Assembly: GCA_965221375.1 (NCBI GenBank)
Contig: OZ244883.1
Span: forward strand, 930,001-994,000
DNA from: Poriferisulfidus sp965221375
GTDB taxonomy: Bacteria; Pseudomonadota; Gammaproteobacteria; Poriferisulfidales; Poriferisulfidaceae
Length of the DNA stretch: 64,000 nt
Reading direction: 5' to 3'
A model generated the notes under the pieces. The model worked only from the letters and a program-made list of their open reading frames with translations, made no database searches and was not told the origin of the DNA. Of this stretch, positions 18,995 to 27,383 are shown piece by piece. Each line of letters starts with the position of its first letter. Position 1 is the stretch's first letter. Made by a program: the position numbers and the translations under genes.

Positions 18995-19023
18995 TAGAAC
19001 TTCATAAAGTCAGTTTGTATAAT
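18995..19023 (+). promoter_or_regulatory. Promoter candidate upstream of the TusA-like gene
   Basis: A perfect TATAAT (19018-19023) sits 17 bases after a weak TAGAAC (18995-19000). It is about 40 bases before the ATG at 19065. The 187-base gap after gspD contains no gene; I see no clear terminator in it. Confidence 0.5.
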
Positions 19024-19064
19024 AGCCCCAACGGCAGTCACCAACGACAGGAGAGACGTTGACC

Positions 19065-19295
19065 ATGGCAGATTATGACCAAGAGCTGGATGCTTGCGGC
19101 TTGAATTGTCCATTGCCCATTTTGCGGGCAAAAAAATCATTGGCGAAACTGGCAAGTGGCCAGATTTTGCGGATTATTGCGACCGACCCAGGTGCCGTAA
19201 AGGATTTTGAGGCGTTCTCGAAGCAGACGGGCAACCCGTTGCTGGAATCCATCGAGCAGGACGGCAAGTTTTATTTCCGACTGCAGAAAGCGTAA
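19065..19295 (+). CDS. TusA-like sulfurtransferase
   Basis: A 76-residue SirA/TusA-fold protein with the signature LDACGLNCPLPILRAKK, whose CPxP Cys carries sulfur as persulfide. TusA relays sulfur for tRNA thiolation; paralogues serve molybdenum cofactor or dissimilatory sulfur metabolism. The context (own promoter, before ilvB) does not decide between these. A ribosome site (GGAG, 19051-19054) precedes it; an in-frame TTG at 19059 is a weaker start. It is compact and ends with the family-typical hydrophobic strand (FYFRLQKA). Confidence 0.88.
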   Translation: MADYDQELDACGLNCPLPILRAKKSLAKLASGQILRIIATDPGAVKDFEAFSKQTGNPLLESIEQDGKFYFRLQKA

Positions 19296-19398
19296 CGGCC
19301 CCACGTGCCGGGTCAATGTGACATAAGAATGGGTCGTGTGAGTGACTTGTTCTCTATTCAGAGGTTGCTCTCTGTGGATCAAAAGGATGGCACCCAGT

Positions 19399-19427
19399 TT
19401 GAAAAAGACACTGAAATAACGCACAAT
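19399..19427 (+). promoter_or_regulatory. Promoter candidate of the ilv operon
   Basis: TTGAAA (19399-19404), a 17-base spacer, and CACAAT (19422-19427). Transcription would begin about 35 bases before the ilvB ATG. That leaves no room for the branched-chain leader peptide and attenuator found in enteric ilv operons. Confidence 0.45.
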
Positions 19428-19468
19428 AAGCAAACGCCCTTGATTTGGCGTAGTCGCCCCATCTGAAC

Positions 19469-21196
19469 ATGGATAGTCTGCAGAAAGAATCCCAGCCGGA
19501 ACCCGCTTCCTTGACGGGTGCGGAAATTTTTATTCGCTGCCTCATAGAAGAGGGAGTGAAAACGGTATTTGGTTACCCTGGTGGTGCAACTTTGCATATC
19601 TGCGATGAGTTGCACAAACAACGAGATATCGACCATATTCTGGTGCGCCATGAGCAGGGGGCAACGCACGCGGCGGAAGGGTTTGCGAAAGCAACCGGTC
19701 GTGCCGGTGTGGTTTTAGTGACATCGGGTCCGGGAGCAACCAATACGATGACGGGCATCGCAGATGCCTTTTTGGACTCGGTGCCGATAGTGATTTTCAC
19801 AGGGCAAGTGCGCACGACCGTCATCGGAAATGATGCTTTCCAGGAAATAGACACGGTAGGTATTACGCGCCCCTGCGTAAAACACAACATTCTGGTGAAG
19901 CGGGTTGAAGATATGCCCCTCGCCATTAAACGGGCATTCCACATCGCGACGACGGGTCGCCCTGGACCGGTTGTGGTGGATCTGCCCAAAGATGTGACGG
20001 AACAGAAAATGCCATTTTCTTATCCGGAAAATCTGCGCTTGCGTTCGTATCGCCCGACGGAGCACGGGCATCCAGGCCAAATCAAGCGAGCCGTGCGCTT
20101 GATGGCAAAGGCCTCACGCCCCGTGATTTATACCGGCGGAGGCGTGATTGCGTCGGATGCGCACGAAGAATTAGCGGAATTCGCTCATTTGACCGGATTC
20201 CCCATCACCAACACACTCATGGGATTGGGCGCATTTCCAGGCACGGATCCCCAGTTCATTCAAATGCTGGGCATGCATGGCTCTTACGAAGCCAACATGG
20301 CCATGCATCACAGTGATACGCTGATCGCAATCGGTGCCCGTTTCGATGATCGTATTACCGGACGGTTGGACAAGTTCTGTCCTTACGCCAAAGTCATCCA
20401 TGTGGACATCGACCCTTCGAGCATTTCCAAAAACTTTCCGGCGCATATCCCGATTGTCGGGGATGCGAAGTACGTGCTCCAAGCACTCACCGAAGAGTTG
20501 CGCACTGGCGACTATTCCATGGCAGACATCGAGCCGTGGTGGGGCCAAATTCGCGAATGGATTAAAAAGGACTCGTTCGGGTATGAACAAGATATGGAGG
20601 GTGAAATTAAGCCTCAGTATGTGCTGGAAGAGTTGTACAGACAAACCGAGGGCGATGCTTTTGTCACTTCGGATGTTGGGCAGCACCAGATGTGGGTGGC
20701 GCAGTTGTACAAATTCAACAAACCGCGTCGGTGGATCAATTCCGGCGGGCTCGGCACGATGGGTTTTGGATTACCGTCGGCCATGGGCGTGCAGCTCGCG
20801 CACCCCAATGAACTGGTGTGCTGTGTGACAAGTGAGGCGAGTATTCAGATGTGCATCCAGGAATTGTCCACTTGCCGTCAATATGGTTTGCCGCTGAAAA
20901 TCATCAACTTGAATAACCGCTACATGGGCATGGTGCGGCAATGGCAGGATTTCTTCTATGATTCTCGTTATGCCATGTCCTATATGGAGGCACTGCCGGA
21001 CTTTGTGAAACTGGCGGAAAGTTTCGGACACATCGGTATGCAGATTGAGAAACCGAAGGACGTGGAGCCGGCACTGCGCGAAATCCTTAGCATCAAGGAC
21101 CGCTTGGTATTTGCTGATTTTGTGACCGATCAAACTGAGAATTTGTTCCCGATGATTGCTCCGGGTGCTGCTCATAACGAAATGATTTTGTCCTGA
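19469..21196 (+). CDS. ilvB: Acetolactate synthase large subunit, biosynthetic
   Basis: Joins two pyruvates (or pyruvate and 2-oxobutyrate) to give the first intermediates of valine, leucine and isoleucine synthesis. Needs thiamine diphosphate, Mg2+ and FAD. 575 residues. The catalytic Glu is Glu62 in RHEQGATHAAEG, and the FAD region contains GARFDDRITG. The thiamine-diphosphate motif, normally GDG...NN, reads S455-E-A...N482-N483. Glu in place of Asp is seen in proteobacterial relatives, but the leading Ser instead of Gly is odd. ilvN starts two bases after the stop codon. Could be called ilvI by homology to the E. coli isozyme III. Confidence 0.95.
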   Translation: MDSLQKESQPEPASLTGAEIFIRCLIEEGVKTVFGYPGGATLHICDELHKQRDIDHILVRHEQGATHAAEGFAKATGRAGVVLVTSGPGATNTMTGIADAFLDSVPIVIFTGQVRTTVIGNDAFQEIDTVGITRPCVKHNILVKRVEDMPLAIKRAFHIATTGRPGPVVVDLPKDVTEQKMPFSYPENLRLRSYRPTEHGHPGQIKRAVRLMAKASRPVIYTGGGVIASDAHEELAEFAHLTGFPITNTLMGLGAFPGTDPQFIQMLGMHGSYEANMAMHHSDTLIAIGARFDDRITGRLDKFCPYAKVIHVDIDPSSISKNFPAHIPIVGDAKYVLQALTEELRTGDYSMADIEPWWGQIREWIKKDSFGYEQDMEGEIKPQYVLEELYRQTEGDAFVTSDVGQHQMWVAQLYKFNKPRRWINSGGLGTMGFGLPSAMGVQLAHPNELVCCVTSEASIQMCIQELSTCRQYGLPLKIINLNNRYMGMVRQWQDFFYDSRYAMSYMEALPDFVKLAESFGHIGMQIEKPKDVEPALREILSIKDRLVFADFVTDQTENLFPMIAPGAAHNEMILS

Positions 21197-21197
21197 A

Positions 21198-21707
21198 ATG
21201 CGGCGGCGTATTCTGGCCGTGTTGTTGGAGAATGAATCCGGCGCTCTGTCGCGGGTGTCCAACTTGTTCTCTGCCCGAGGCATCAACATCGAATCACTGT
21301 CCGTGACTGCGACGGCCGATGAGACCATGTCGCGCATGACTTTGGTGACACACGGAGATGACCGGGTTCTGGAGCAGGTAACCAAGCTGCTGCACCGATT
21401 TGTGGATGTGATCACAGTGTCAGACTTGACTGGGCAAAATCGTGTGGAGCGCGAAATGGCGCTTGTCAAGTTGCGTTTGCGCGATGAAAGTGGTGTGGAT
21501 GAGCTGCAACGAATCAACAAGGTTTATCGAGGCCGCATCGCAGACGTTAGCGCTTTGGTTTATACCAGCGAAGTGATCGGGACCAGCGAAGAGATTGATG
21601 CCTATATCTCCGCCATGTCCCAGCATGAATTATTGGAAGTGGTCCGTTCCGGGCCGTTGGGAATTATGCGCGGTGAGCATGTGTTGTACACCGAACACAA
21701 TGACTAA
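21198..21707 (+). CDS. ilvN: Acetolactate synthase small (regulatory) subunit
   Basis: Activates the large subunit and gives feedback inhibition by valine. 169 residues, the long IlvH-like form: an N-terminal ACT domain (RRRILAVLLENESGALSRVSNLFSARG, split here around the GALSRV turn) and a C-terminal ALS_ss_C domain (VVRSGPLGIMRG near the end). One base separates the ilvB stop and this ATG. ilvH would be an equally fair name. Confidence 0.95.
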   Translation: MRRRILAVLLENESGALSRVSNLFSARGINIESLSVTATADETMSRMTLVTHGDDRVLEQVTKLLHRFVDVITVSDLTGQNRVEREMALVKLRLRDESGVDELQRINKVYRGRIADVSALVYTSEVIGTSEEIDAYISAMSQHELLEVVRSGPLGIMRGEHVLYTEHND

Positions 21708-21742
21708 TCATTGCCAGAACCAGGCGGGGAGAAACTAAAGTC

Positions 21743-22759
21743 ATGAAGGTTTTTTACGATAAGGATGCAAACCTCGACATTGTGCAGGGGTGCACGGTGG
21801 CAATTATTGGTTATGGTTCGCAAGGCCATGCGCACGCACACAATCTGAGCGATTCGGGAGTCTCGGTCGTCGTGGGTTTGCGCGAGGACTCTTCGTCGGT
21901 CGACAAAGCGCGCGACTCAGGGTTACGGGTTGCGAGTGTGGCACAGGCCACTTCGGAAGCGGATTTGGTGATGGTGTTGGTGCCGGATGAGTTGCAGGGG
22001 AATCTGTACGAGCAGGAAATCGAACCCAATTTGCGCCAGGACGCGACGCTGGCGTTTGCGCATGGGTTCAACATTCATTTTGAGCGGATTCGTCCGCGTG
22101 CAGATTTGGATGTCATCATGATCGCACCCAAAGGCCCAGGCCATTTGGTGCGTTCGACCTACACGCAAGGCGGAGGGGTGCCGACGCTGATTGCGGTTTT
22201 TCAGGATGCAAGCGGGGGCGCACGCGAAATGGCCTTGTCCTATGCCAGCGCCAATGGCGGAGGTCGCGCAGGCATTATTGAAACCACTTTCCGAGATGAA
22301 GCGGAGACAGACCTGTTTGGAGAGCAGGCAGTGCTGTGTGGAGGCGTGACCGCTTTGATTGAGGCAGGATTTGACACGTTGGTCGAAGCCGGCTATCCGG
22401 AAGAAATGGCGTATTTCGAATGTCTCCACGAGTTGAAATTAATCGTAGACCTGATTTATGAAGGAGGCATTTCGAATATGAATTATTCGGTCTCCAATAC
22501 CGCGGAATACGGGGGATTGACGCGCGGGCCGAAAGTGATTGACGACACGGCACGTCAAGCGATGCGGAAAATTTTGGCGGACGTACAAAGTGGCGAGTTT
22601 GCGCGGGAATGGATTGCCGAAAATGAAGCAGGACTTCCGCAAATGAACCAGTTGCGCGAGCAAAGTCAGAATCAGTCTATTGAAAAAGTGGGCGAGAAAT
22701 TGCGCGAGATGATGCCTTGGATTCGCGAGCAGCGCCTCGTGGACCGTAGCCGCAATTAA
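21743..22759 (+). CDS. ilvC: Ketol-acid reductoisomerase
   Basis: Second enzyme of branched-chain amino acid synthesis: Mg2+-dependent alkyl migration and NADPH reduction of acetolactate. 338 residues, the short class I form with one knotted C-terminal domain. The Rossmann motif GYGSQGHAHAHNL is near residue 25. Metal-binding residues lie in the segments DLFGEQAVLCGG and EMAYFECLHELK. A GGGGAGAAA-type ribosome site precedes the ATG, 35 bases after ilvN, so ilvB-N-C read as one operon. Confidence 0.96.
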   Translation: MKVFYDKDANLDIVQGCTVAIIGYGSQGHAHAHNLSDSGVSVVVGLREDSSSVDKARDSGLRVASVAQATSEADLVMVLVPDELQGNLYEQEIEPNLRQDATLAFAHGFNIHFERIRPRADLDVIMIAPKGPGHLVRSTYTQGGGVPTLIAVFQDASGGAREMALSYASANGGGRAGIIETTFRDEAETDLFGEQAVLCGGVTALIEAGFDTLVEAGYPEEMAYFECLHELKLIVDLIYEGGISNMNYSVSNTAEYGGLTRGPKVIDDTARQAMRKILADVQSGEFAREWIAENEAGLPQMNQLREQSQNQSIEKVGEKLREMMPWIREQRLVDRSRN

Positions 22760-22770
22760 AGGCGGCAACG

Positions 22771-22779
22771 TGCTAAAAT
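22771..22779 (+). promoter_or_regulatory. Extended -10 promoter candidate before the microprotein gene
   Basis: TGC followed by TAAAAT (22774-22779), an extended -10 element, starting 12 bases after the ilvC stop. It would give a leader of about 58 bases before the 27-residue ORF at 22844 and could also serve pssA. Confidence 0.4.
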
Positions 22780-22843
22780 GCTTGGCCAGAGCGATTTGAT
22801 ACGCTGATTAAATTTTCCTGTTCCATAACCGTGGAGGAATAAC

Positions 22844-22927
22844 ATGTACTGGGGCAATTGGATTTCTTTTGCAGTTTTCTGGGGTGTTTACGCTTTATTG
22901 GTCTGGAGCGTGGAGAACTTGGTTTAA
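22844..22927 (+). CDS. 27-residue membrane microprotein
   Basis: A very short ORF with a strong ribosome site: GGAGG at 22833-22837, seven bases before the ATG. The translation begins MYWGNWISF and ends SVENLV; residues 6-23 form one uninterrupted hydrophobic, Trp-rich helix, so it is a single-span membrane peptide. It lies alone between ilvC and pssA, behind a possible extended -10 promoter. Length and topology recall small subunits of membrane complexes such as CydX or CcoQ, but I see no diagnostic motif. Real translation is not proved; the good ribosome site and clean membrane helix argue for it. Confidence 0.55.
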   Translation: MYWGNWISFAVFWGVYALLVWSVENLV

Positions 22928-22994
22928 TTCTGACATGACTCTCTGTGTCACAGCCGGGTGTTCGCTGTGACGTACGCACGCTGAGGCCCGTGCT

Positions 22995-23744
22995 ATGAAA
23001 GGCTATCGCCGCAGCATTTATCTGCTGCCGAGTCTGCTGACAACGGCCTCTATGTTTGCAGGTTTTTCTGCAATCACTTTCGCTTCCGAACAACGCTTTG
23101 AAGCCGCCGCTTTGGCGATTTTTTTGGCGATGGTGCTGGATGCACTGGACGGACGGATTGCGCGCCTGACACACACGGCCAGTGAGTTCGGCCTGCACTA
23201 CGACAGTTTGAGTGACATGCTGGCGTTTGGTGTTGCGCCGGCGTTGGTGCTCTACGAATGGTCTTTGCAGTTCATGCAGCCGGTCGGTGGGGACTGGGCC
23301 AAAATCGGTTGGTTAGTGGCCTTCTTTTACATGGCCGCAGTAGGTCTGCGTTTGGCGCGGTTCAATGTGTCCGCCAATGTTCAGGACCGGGCATTTTTTC
23401 GAGGCCTGCCGAGTCCGGCCGCGGCCGGCACCCTGATGGCGGGGATGTGGGTAGCGGTAAAGACCGGTTATACGGGAGAAGAGTTGAAGAATGTCATCTT
23501 GTTGGCGACGCTGGTGATGTCAGTCTTGCTGGTCAGTCGTTTTAGTTACTACAGTTTTAAGGAGACCAGTCCAAAATTCCGAGTGCGAATGGTTTCTTGG
23601 ATTCTGATTCTGGGGAGTCTCATGTTATTTGCAATTGATCCCCCGAAAATCTTGCTGCTCCTTTTTATTGCCTATGTGTTGTCGGGTCCGGCATTGTTTG
23701 TGTTTCGGATGCGCCGCCGCTGGCATAGTTCCTCATCGTCTTGA
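22995..23744 (+). CDS. pssA: CDP-diacylglycerol-serine O-phosphatidyltransferase
   Basis: Makes phosphatidylserine from CDP-diacylglycerol and serine, the route to phosphatidylethanolamine. 249 residues with six or more membrane segments. The CDP-alcohol phosphotransferase signature D-x2-DG-x2-AR-x8-G-x3-D-x3-D is complete, from DALDGRIAR to GLHYDSLSD near residues 50-75. This is the integral-membrane subclass II (Bacillus-type) enzyme, not the peripheral E. coli type. Placing ilvC just upstream of pssA is common in beta- and gammaproteobacteria. Confidence 0.94.
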   Translation: MKGYRRSIYLLPSLLTTASMFAGFSAITFASEQRFEAAALAIFLAMVLDALDGRIARLTHTASEFGLHYDSLSDMLAFGVAPALVLYEWSLQFMQPVGGDWAKIGWLVAFFYMAAVGLRLARFNVSANVQDRAFFRGLPSPAAAGTLMAGMWVAVKTGYTGEELKNVILLATLVMSVLLVSRFSYYSFKETSPKFRVRMVSWILILGSLMLFAIDPPKILLLLFIAYVLSGPALFVFRMRRRWHSSSSS

Positions 23745-23774
23745 AGATAGGGTAGGCTTCAAACTGCAAATACC

Positions 23775-24254
23775 TCAGGCAAGCGCCTCAGGAGCCACCA
23801 GAATACCGTCTGCGTCGGCGCAGACCCAATGCCCGGGAATAAATTCCACGCCGGCAAAACGAACTGGAATGTCGCGCTCGCCCAACCCGCGTTTGACACT
23901 CTTTTGCGGGTGAGTATCCAGGGCTTTGACGCCAATTGAAATCGTCGCGATGACTGCGGAGTCACGAATGCAGCCGTTGACGATGACACCGGCCCAATGA
24001 TGCTTATGCGCCAGCGCAGCTAAAAGATCTCCCAGCAAAGCACACTGCATGGAGGCTCCTCCATCGACAACTAGGACGCGCTGTGCTCCTTCTTCCTCGA
24101 GTGCTTCCCGAACTTTGGAATTGTCATTCGGGCAACTGACCGTCGCAATTTGACCAGCAAAAGCGGTAATCCCTCCGTAACTGCGAAACCCCGGTGTGGC
24201 AATGTGGGTAGTGTCAGGGTGTTGGTCGGAAAGGTCGGCAGTGGCAAGTGTCAT
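23775..24254 (-). CDS. rraA: RraA-family protein (RNase E inhibitor / aldolase fold)
   Basis: 159 residues, the length of RraA. In E. coli RraA binds RNase E and damps its activity; relatives are 4-hydroxy-4-methyl-2-oxoglutarate/oxaloacetate aldolases. The central GDLLAALA and GVIVNGCIRDS segments match the family; the Arg-Asp pair in the latter is the aldolase metal/substrate site. RNase E is encoded in this window (42977-44899), so a regulator role is possible, but E. coli RraA acts partly through the RNase E C-terminal scaffold, which is short here. Converges on pssA with 30 bases between. Confidence 0.88.
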   Translation of the reverse strand: MTLATADLSDQHPDTTHIATPGFRSYGGITAFAGQIATVSCPNDNSKVREALEEEGAQRVLVVDGGASMQCALLGDLLAALAHKHHWAGVIVNGCIRDSAVIATISIGVKALDTHPQKSVKRGLGERDIPVRFAGVEFIPGHWVCADADGILVAPEALA

Positions 24255-24281
24255 GGCAAATTAAAAAATAACAAAGCAGCC

Positions 24282-24311
24282 ATTATAGGGGTGGAGATTA
24301 ACTATGCCCAA
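24282..24311 (-). promoter_or_regulatory. Promoter candidate of rraA
   Basis: On the minus strand: TTGGGC (24311-24306), an 18-base spacer and a perfect TATAAT (24287-24282). It sits 28 bases before the rraA ATG at 24254. Confidence 0.5.
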
Positions 24312-24435
24312 TGGTAATCAGCTCTTTGGGCAAAACGGTTGATTCCAGTGTCTCCGGTGGAAGCGGTGTATCTGGAGAAAATGTCCGTTGGGTACAATAG
24401 CCATAGGCGTGTTCAAGCCTAGTTGCGTACTTTTT

Positions 24436-25728
24436 ATGTCTGAAATTATTGCTGTCCATGCTCGCGAGATCATTGATTCGCGAGGCAATCCGACCGTTGA
24501 AGCCGAAGTGTTCCTGGCAACGGGAGTTTCAGGGCGTGCGGCTGTGCCTTCGGGAGCGTCAACGGGTTCACGCGAGGCCTTGGAGTTGCGTGATGGCGGC
24601 ACCACACGTTTTGGCGGCAAAGGGGTGCAGCAGGCGGTCGGACATATCAAAGGAGAAATTCAAAAATCATTGCATGGCATGGACGCCGACAACCAGCAAG
24701 GTATTGACGAGCATCTGATCAATTTGGATGGGACTCCCAACAAGGCCCGTTTTGGGGCAAATGCGATTCTCGCGGTATCGCTGGCTTGTGCGCATGCCGC
24801 AGCCCGGGACCGCGCTGAACCGCTGTACCGACTGCTGGGAGGTCCGGGCCCTTACATTTTGCCGGTGCCTATGATGAATGTCATCAATGGGGGCGAGCAT
24901 GCCGACAACAGCGTGGATATGCAGGAATTTATGATCATGCCGGTAGGCGCTTCCAGCATGGCGGAAGCTGTGCGTTGGGGGGCTGAAATTTTCCACCAAT
25001 TGGCGCGAGAATTAAAGCAACGGAAACTGGCGACGACGGTGGGTGACGAAGGGGGCTTTGCTCCTAATTTGACGAGCAATGAGCAGGCGGTTGAAGTTGT
25101 GTTGGAAGCCATTGAGGGTGCCGGTTACCGTCCGGGTGAGAATGTATATATGGCCCTTGATGTGGCCAGTTCGGAGTTGTACCAGGATGGCCGTTATCAT
25201 CTGCGTTCCGAAGGCCGCAGTTTTAGTTCCGAGGAATTTGTCGACTTGCTGGAGAGTTGGGTTGAGCGTTATCCCATTCTGTCCATTGAAGATGGCATGG
25301 CGGAAGATGATTGGGAAGGTTGGGAATTGTTGACAAAGCGTTTAGCCGAGAGAGTGCAGATTGTTGGCGATGACGTATTTGTGACAAATCCAGAGATATT
25401 CAAAGAGGGCATAGAGCGCGGCATCGGCAATGCCATCCTCATCAAGCTCAATCAGATAGGCACGGTGACGGAGACCCTGGAAGCGATTCGTATGGGCCAT
25501 GAGGCGGGTTATAAAACCGTCATTTCGCACCGCTCCGGGGAAACCGAAGACACTTCCATTGCGGACCTTGCAGTCGCGACCAGTGCGGGACAAATTAAAA
25601 CCGGTTCCATGTCTCGTTCGGACCGGGTGGCTAAATACAATCAGTTGTTGCGTATTGCCGAAGAACTGGGAGACCAGGGCCGCTATATTGGAGCGGAGGC
25701 GTTTTCAGTGCTAAAGCCGCAGCACTGA
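24436..25728 (+). CDS. eno: Enolase
   Basis: Converts 2-phosphoglycerate to phosphoenolpyruvate in glycolysis and gluconeogenesis. 430 residues from the ATG at 24436 (MSEIIAVHAREI); the frame extends 16 codons upstream, but the family starts here. Visible motifs: REIIDSRGNPT, the catalytic Glu region VGDEGGFAPNL, the Mg2+ ligands in ALDVASSE, LSIEDGMAEDDW and VGDDVFVTN, and the signature LIKLNQIGTVTET followed by SHRSGETED. In E. coli enolase also joins the degradosome by binding RNase E. Followed after 21 bases by ftsB, a usual pairing. Confidence 0.97.
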   Translation: MSEIIAVHAREIIDSRGNPTVEAEVFLATGVSGRAAVPSGASTGSREALELRDGGTTRFGGKGVQQAVGHIKGEIQKSLHGMDADNQQGIDEHLINLDGTPNKARFGANAILAVSLACAHAAARDRAEPLYRLLGGPGPYILPVPMMNVINGGEHADNSVDMQEFMIMPVGASSMAEAVRWGAEIFHQLARELKQRKLATTVGDEGGFAPNLTSNEQAVEVVLEAIEGAGYRPGENVYMALDVASSELYQDGRYHLRSEGRSFSSEEFVDLLESWVERYPILSIEDGMAEDDWEGWELLTKRLAERVQIVGDDVFVTNPEIFKEGIERGIGNAILIKLNQIGTVTETLEAIRMGHEAGYKTVISHRSGETEDTSIADLAVATSAGQIKTGSMSRSDRVAKYNQLLRIAEELGDQGRYIGAEAFSVLKPQH

Positions 25729-25749
25729 TTTCTCCGACCGTCGTCCGCG

Positions 25750-26058
25750 ATGCGCTTGTTACTTTGGGGCATGGCGGGACTTTTAGCGGCGTTGCTGTAT
25801 TTGCTGGTGCTGGGAGAAGGGGGATTGTCCGACCTGCATAAGCAGGCACAGGAACTTCAACGTCTCGAGGATGAAAATGCGCAACTGGCTGAAAGAAACA
25901 GAATCCTTGCTGCAGAACTCGAAGCCCTGCGTTCCGGCACCGAGGGAATCGAAGGCTTGGCGCGAGAGCAGTTGGGCATGATTCGCAAGGACGAGAAGTT
26001 TTATCAATTCATCGGTCCCGGTGTGAAACCTGAAAAACCGTCCGATGACGCGCCGTGA
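25750..26058 (+). CDS. ftsB: Cell division protein FtsB
   Basis: 102 residues: one N-terminal membrane helix (about 3-22), a leucine-zipper coiled coil (about 28-62, LQRLEDENAQLAERNRIL) and a short periplasmic tail with the FtsB-typical GLAREQLGMIRKDEKFYQF. Part of the FtsQ-FtsL-FtsB complex that activates septal peptidoglycan synthesis. Lies between eno and ispD, the conserved gammaproteobacterial location. Confidence 0.95.
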   Translation: MRLLLWGMAGLLAALLYLLVLGEGGLSDLHKQAQELQRLEDENAQLAERNRILAAELEALRSGTEGIEGLAREQLGMIRKDEKFYQFIGPGVKPEKPSDDAP

Positions 26059-26076
26059 TGCGCGTGACGTATCAGG

Positions 26077-26832
26077 ATGGCGAGAAGTGAATCAAAAAAT
26101 AAGCGCAGTCGTGTTATGAGTCAGGAACGGGAAATATATGCGCTTGTCGCCGGAGGAGGCGCAGGGCAGCGCTTCGGCAGACCCAAGTGGGATGCACCAC
26201 TGGCCGGGCGTCGCATACTGGATTACGCGATTCGACCTTTGGCTTCGTGTTATCCGGACATTCGTGGTATTACCCTGTTGCTACCGAAATCGGACGTAGA
26301 CTTGGCGCAGCCGCCGCTGCTACCCGAGGGTATGGCGTTTGAAGTACATGAAGGAGGTGCGACACGTGCGGAATCGGTACTACGCGGGCTTGAAGCCTTG
26401 CGTGCCAAAGCCAGCGAACAGGCATGGGTGCTGGTACATGATGCAGCGCGTCCTTGTGTCTGGCGGGCCGACATCAAGCGACTTCTTGAGGTTACGGAAC
26501 CTGCAGGCGGCTTGCTGGCAGTACCCGTGACGGATACACTGAAATCTGATGCCGAGGGTCAGGTGGAGCAAAGTGTGAATCGACAGGGATTATGGCGAGC
26601 GCAAACTCCGCAGATGTTTCCGATCGCTTTGCTGCATAAAGCCTTACTCCAGGCGTTGGAAGCTGATTTTGAAGTGACCGATGAGTCCAGCGCAATGGAG
26701 CATAGCGGATACCATCCTCGCCTTGTGCAGGGCCGGGAGGATAATATTAAAGTGACATGGCCGGAAGACCTTGCCCGAGCCGAAAGAATCTTGGAGGACG
26801 ATCCTGATGATGCGTATTGGACACGGCTATGA
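26077..26832 (+). CDS. ispD: 2-C-methyl-D-erythritol 4-phosphate cytidylyltransferase
   Basis: Third step of the MEP isoprenoid pathway: adds CMP to methylerythritol phosphate. 251 residues. The nucleotide-binding loop AGGGAGQRFG is near residue 26, with GGATRAESVLRGL and VHDAARPCV further on, all family motifs. The ATG at 26077 has no good ribosome site; the ATG at 26116 (MSQEREIYAL) fits the family start better and would give 238 residues. Overlaps ispF by 26 bases. Confidence 0.94.
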   Translation: MARSESKNKRSRVMSQEREIYALVAGGGAGQRFGRPKWDAPLAGRRILDYAIRPLASCYPDIRGITLLLPKSDVDLAQPPLLPEGMAFEVHEGGATRAESVLRGLEALRAKASEQAWVLVHDAARPCVWRADIKRLLEVTEPAGGLLAVPVTDTLKSDAEGQVEQSVNRQGLWRAQTPQMFPIALLHKALLQALEADFEVTDESSAMEHSGYHPRLVQGREDNIKVTWPEDLARAERILEDDPDDAYWTRL

Positions 26833-27286
26833 CATCCATGCATTTGCGCCTGGCGATGCAGTATGGCTGGGCGGGGTGCAGATTGAGCACACGCAATCCC
26901 TGGCGGCACATTCCGATGGGGATGTGGTGCTGCACGCGCTGATGGATGCTTTGCTTGGAGCTGCGGGACTGGGCGATATCGGCGAGTTGTTCCCGGATAC
27001 CGATGCCCGTTATGAAAATGCCGAAAGCAGCAATTTGCTGCGGACCGTCCTGCAGAAAATAAAAGATCAGGGCTGGGTGCCAGTCAATGTTGATATCACC
27101 TTGATTGCTGAAGCACCCAAAATTTCTCCCTATCGCGAAGCCATGCGAGAGTCAGTCAGCGCACTGCTTGCTTTGGATTCCCATTGCGTCAACATCAAGG
27201 CGACCACTCACGAGAAATTGGGGGCACTCGGACGAAAAGAAGGAGTGGCGGCTCATGCGGTCGTATTATTGACGGAATCCTCCTAG
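26807..27286 (+). CDS. ispF: 2-C-methyl-D-erythritol 2,4-cyclodiphosphate synthase
   Basis: Closes the cyclic diphosphate in the MEP pathway. 159 residues. The first residues RIGHGYDIHAF contain the zinc ligands Asp and His; SDGDVVLHALMDALLGAAGLGDIGELFPD, read in pieces, carries the third ligand His. The ATG at 26807, inside the ispD 3' end, is chosen because GGAGGA ends 8 bases before it; a second ATG follows at 26810. The frame extends to 26771 inside ispD, which is unlikely to be used. Confidence 0.95.
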   Translation: MMRIGHGYDIHAFAPGDAVWLGGVQIEHTQSLAAHSDGDVVLHALMDALLGAAGLGDIGELFPDTDARYENAESSNLLRTVLQKIKDQGWVPVNVDITLIAEAPKISPYREAMRESVSALLALDSHCVNIKATTHEKLGALGRKEGVAAHAVVLLTESS

Positions 27287-27383
27287 TCATGATAGGTACA
27301 CATCACATGCGTGGCCTATAGGAAGGAATCAAAATGCGGTCGCGAACAAGGTAGTTTGGAATTGGTTGGGAATGGGTAGGAAA

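Noticed and set aside
19296..19468. Leader peptide and attenuator of the ilv operon
   Set aside because: No short ORF rich in Leu/Val/Ile codons and no terminator hairpin were found before ilvB.
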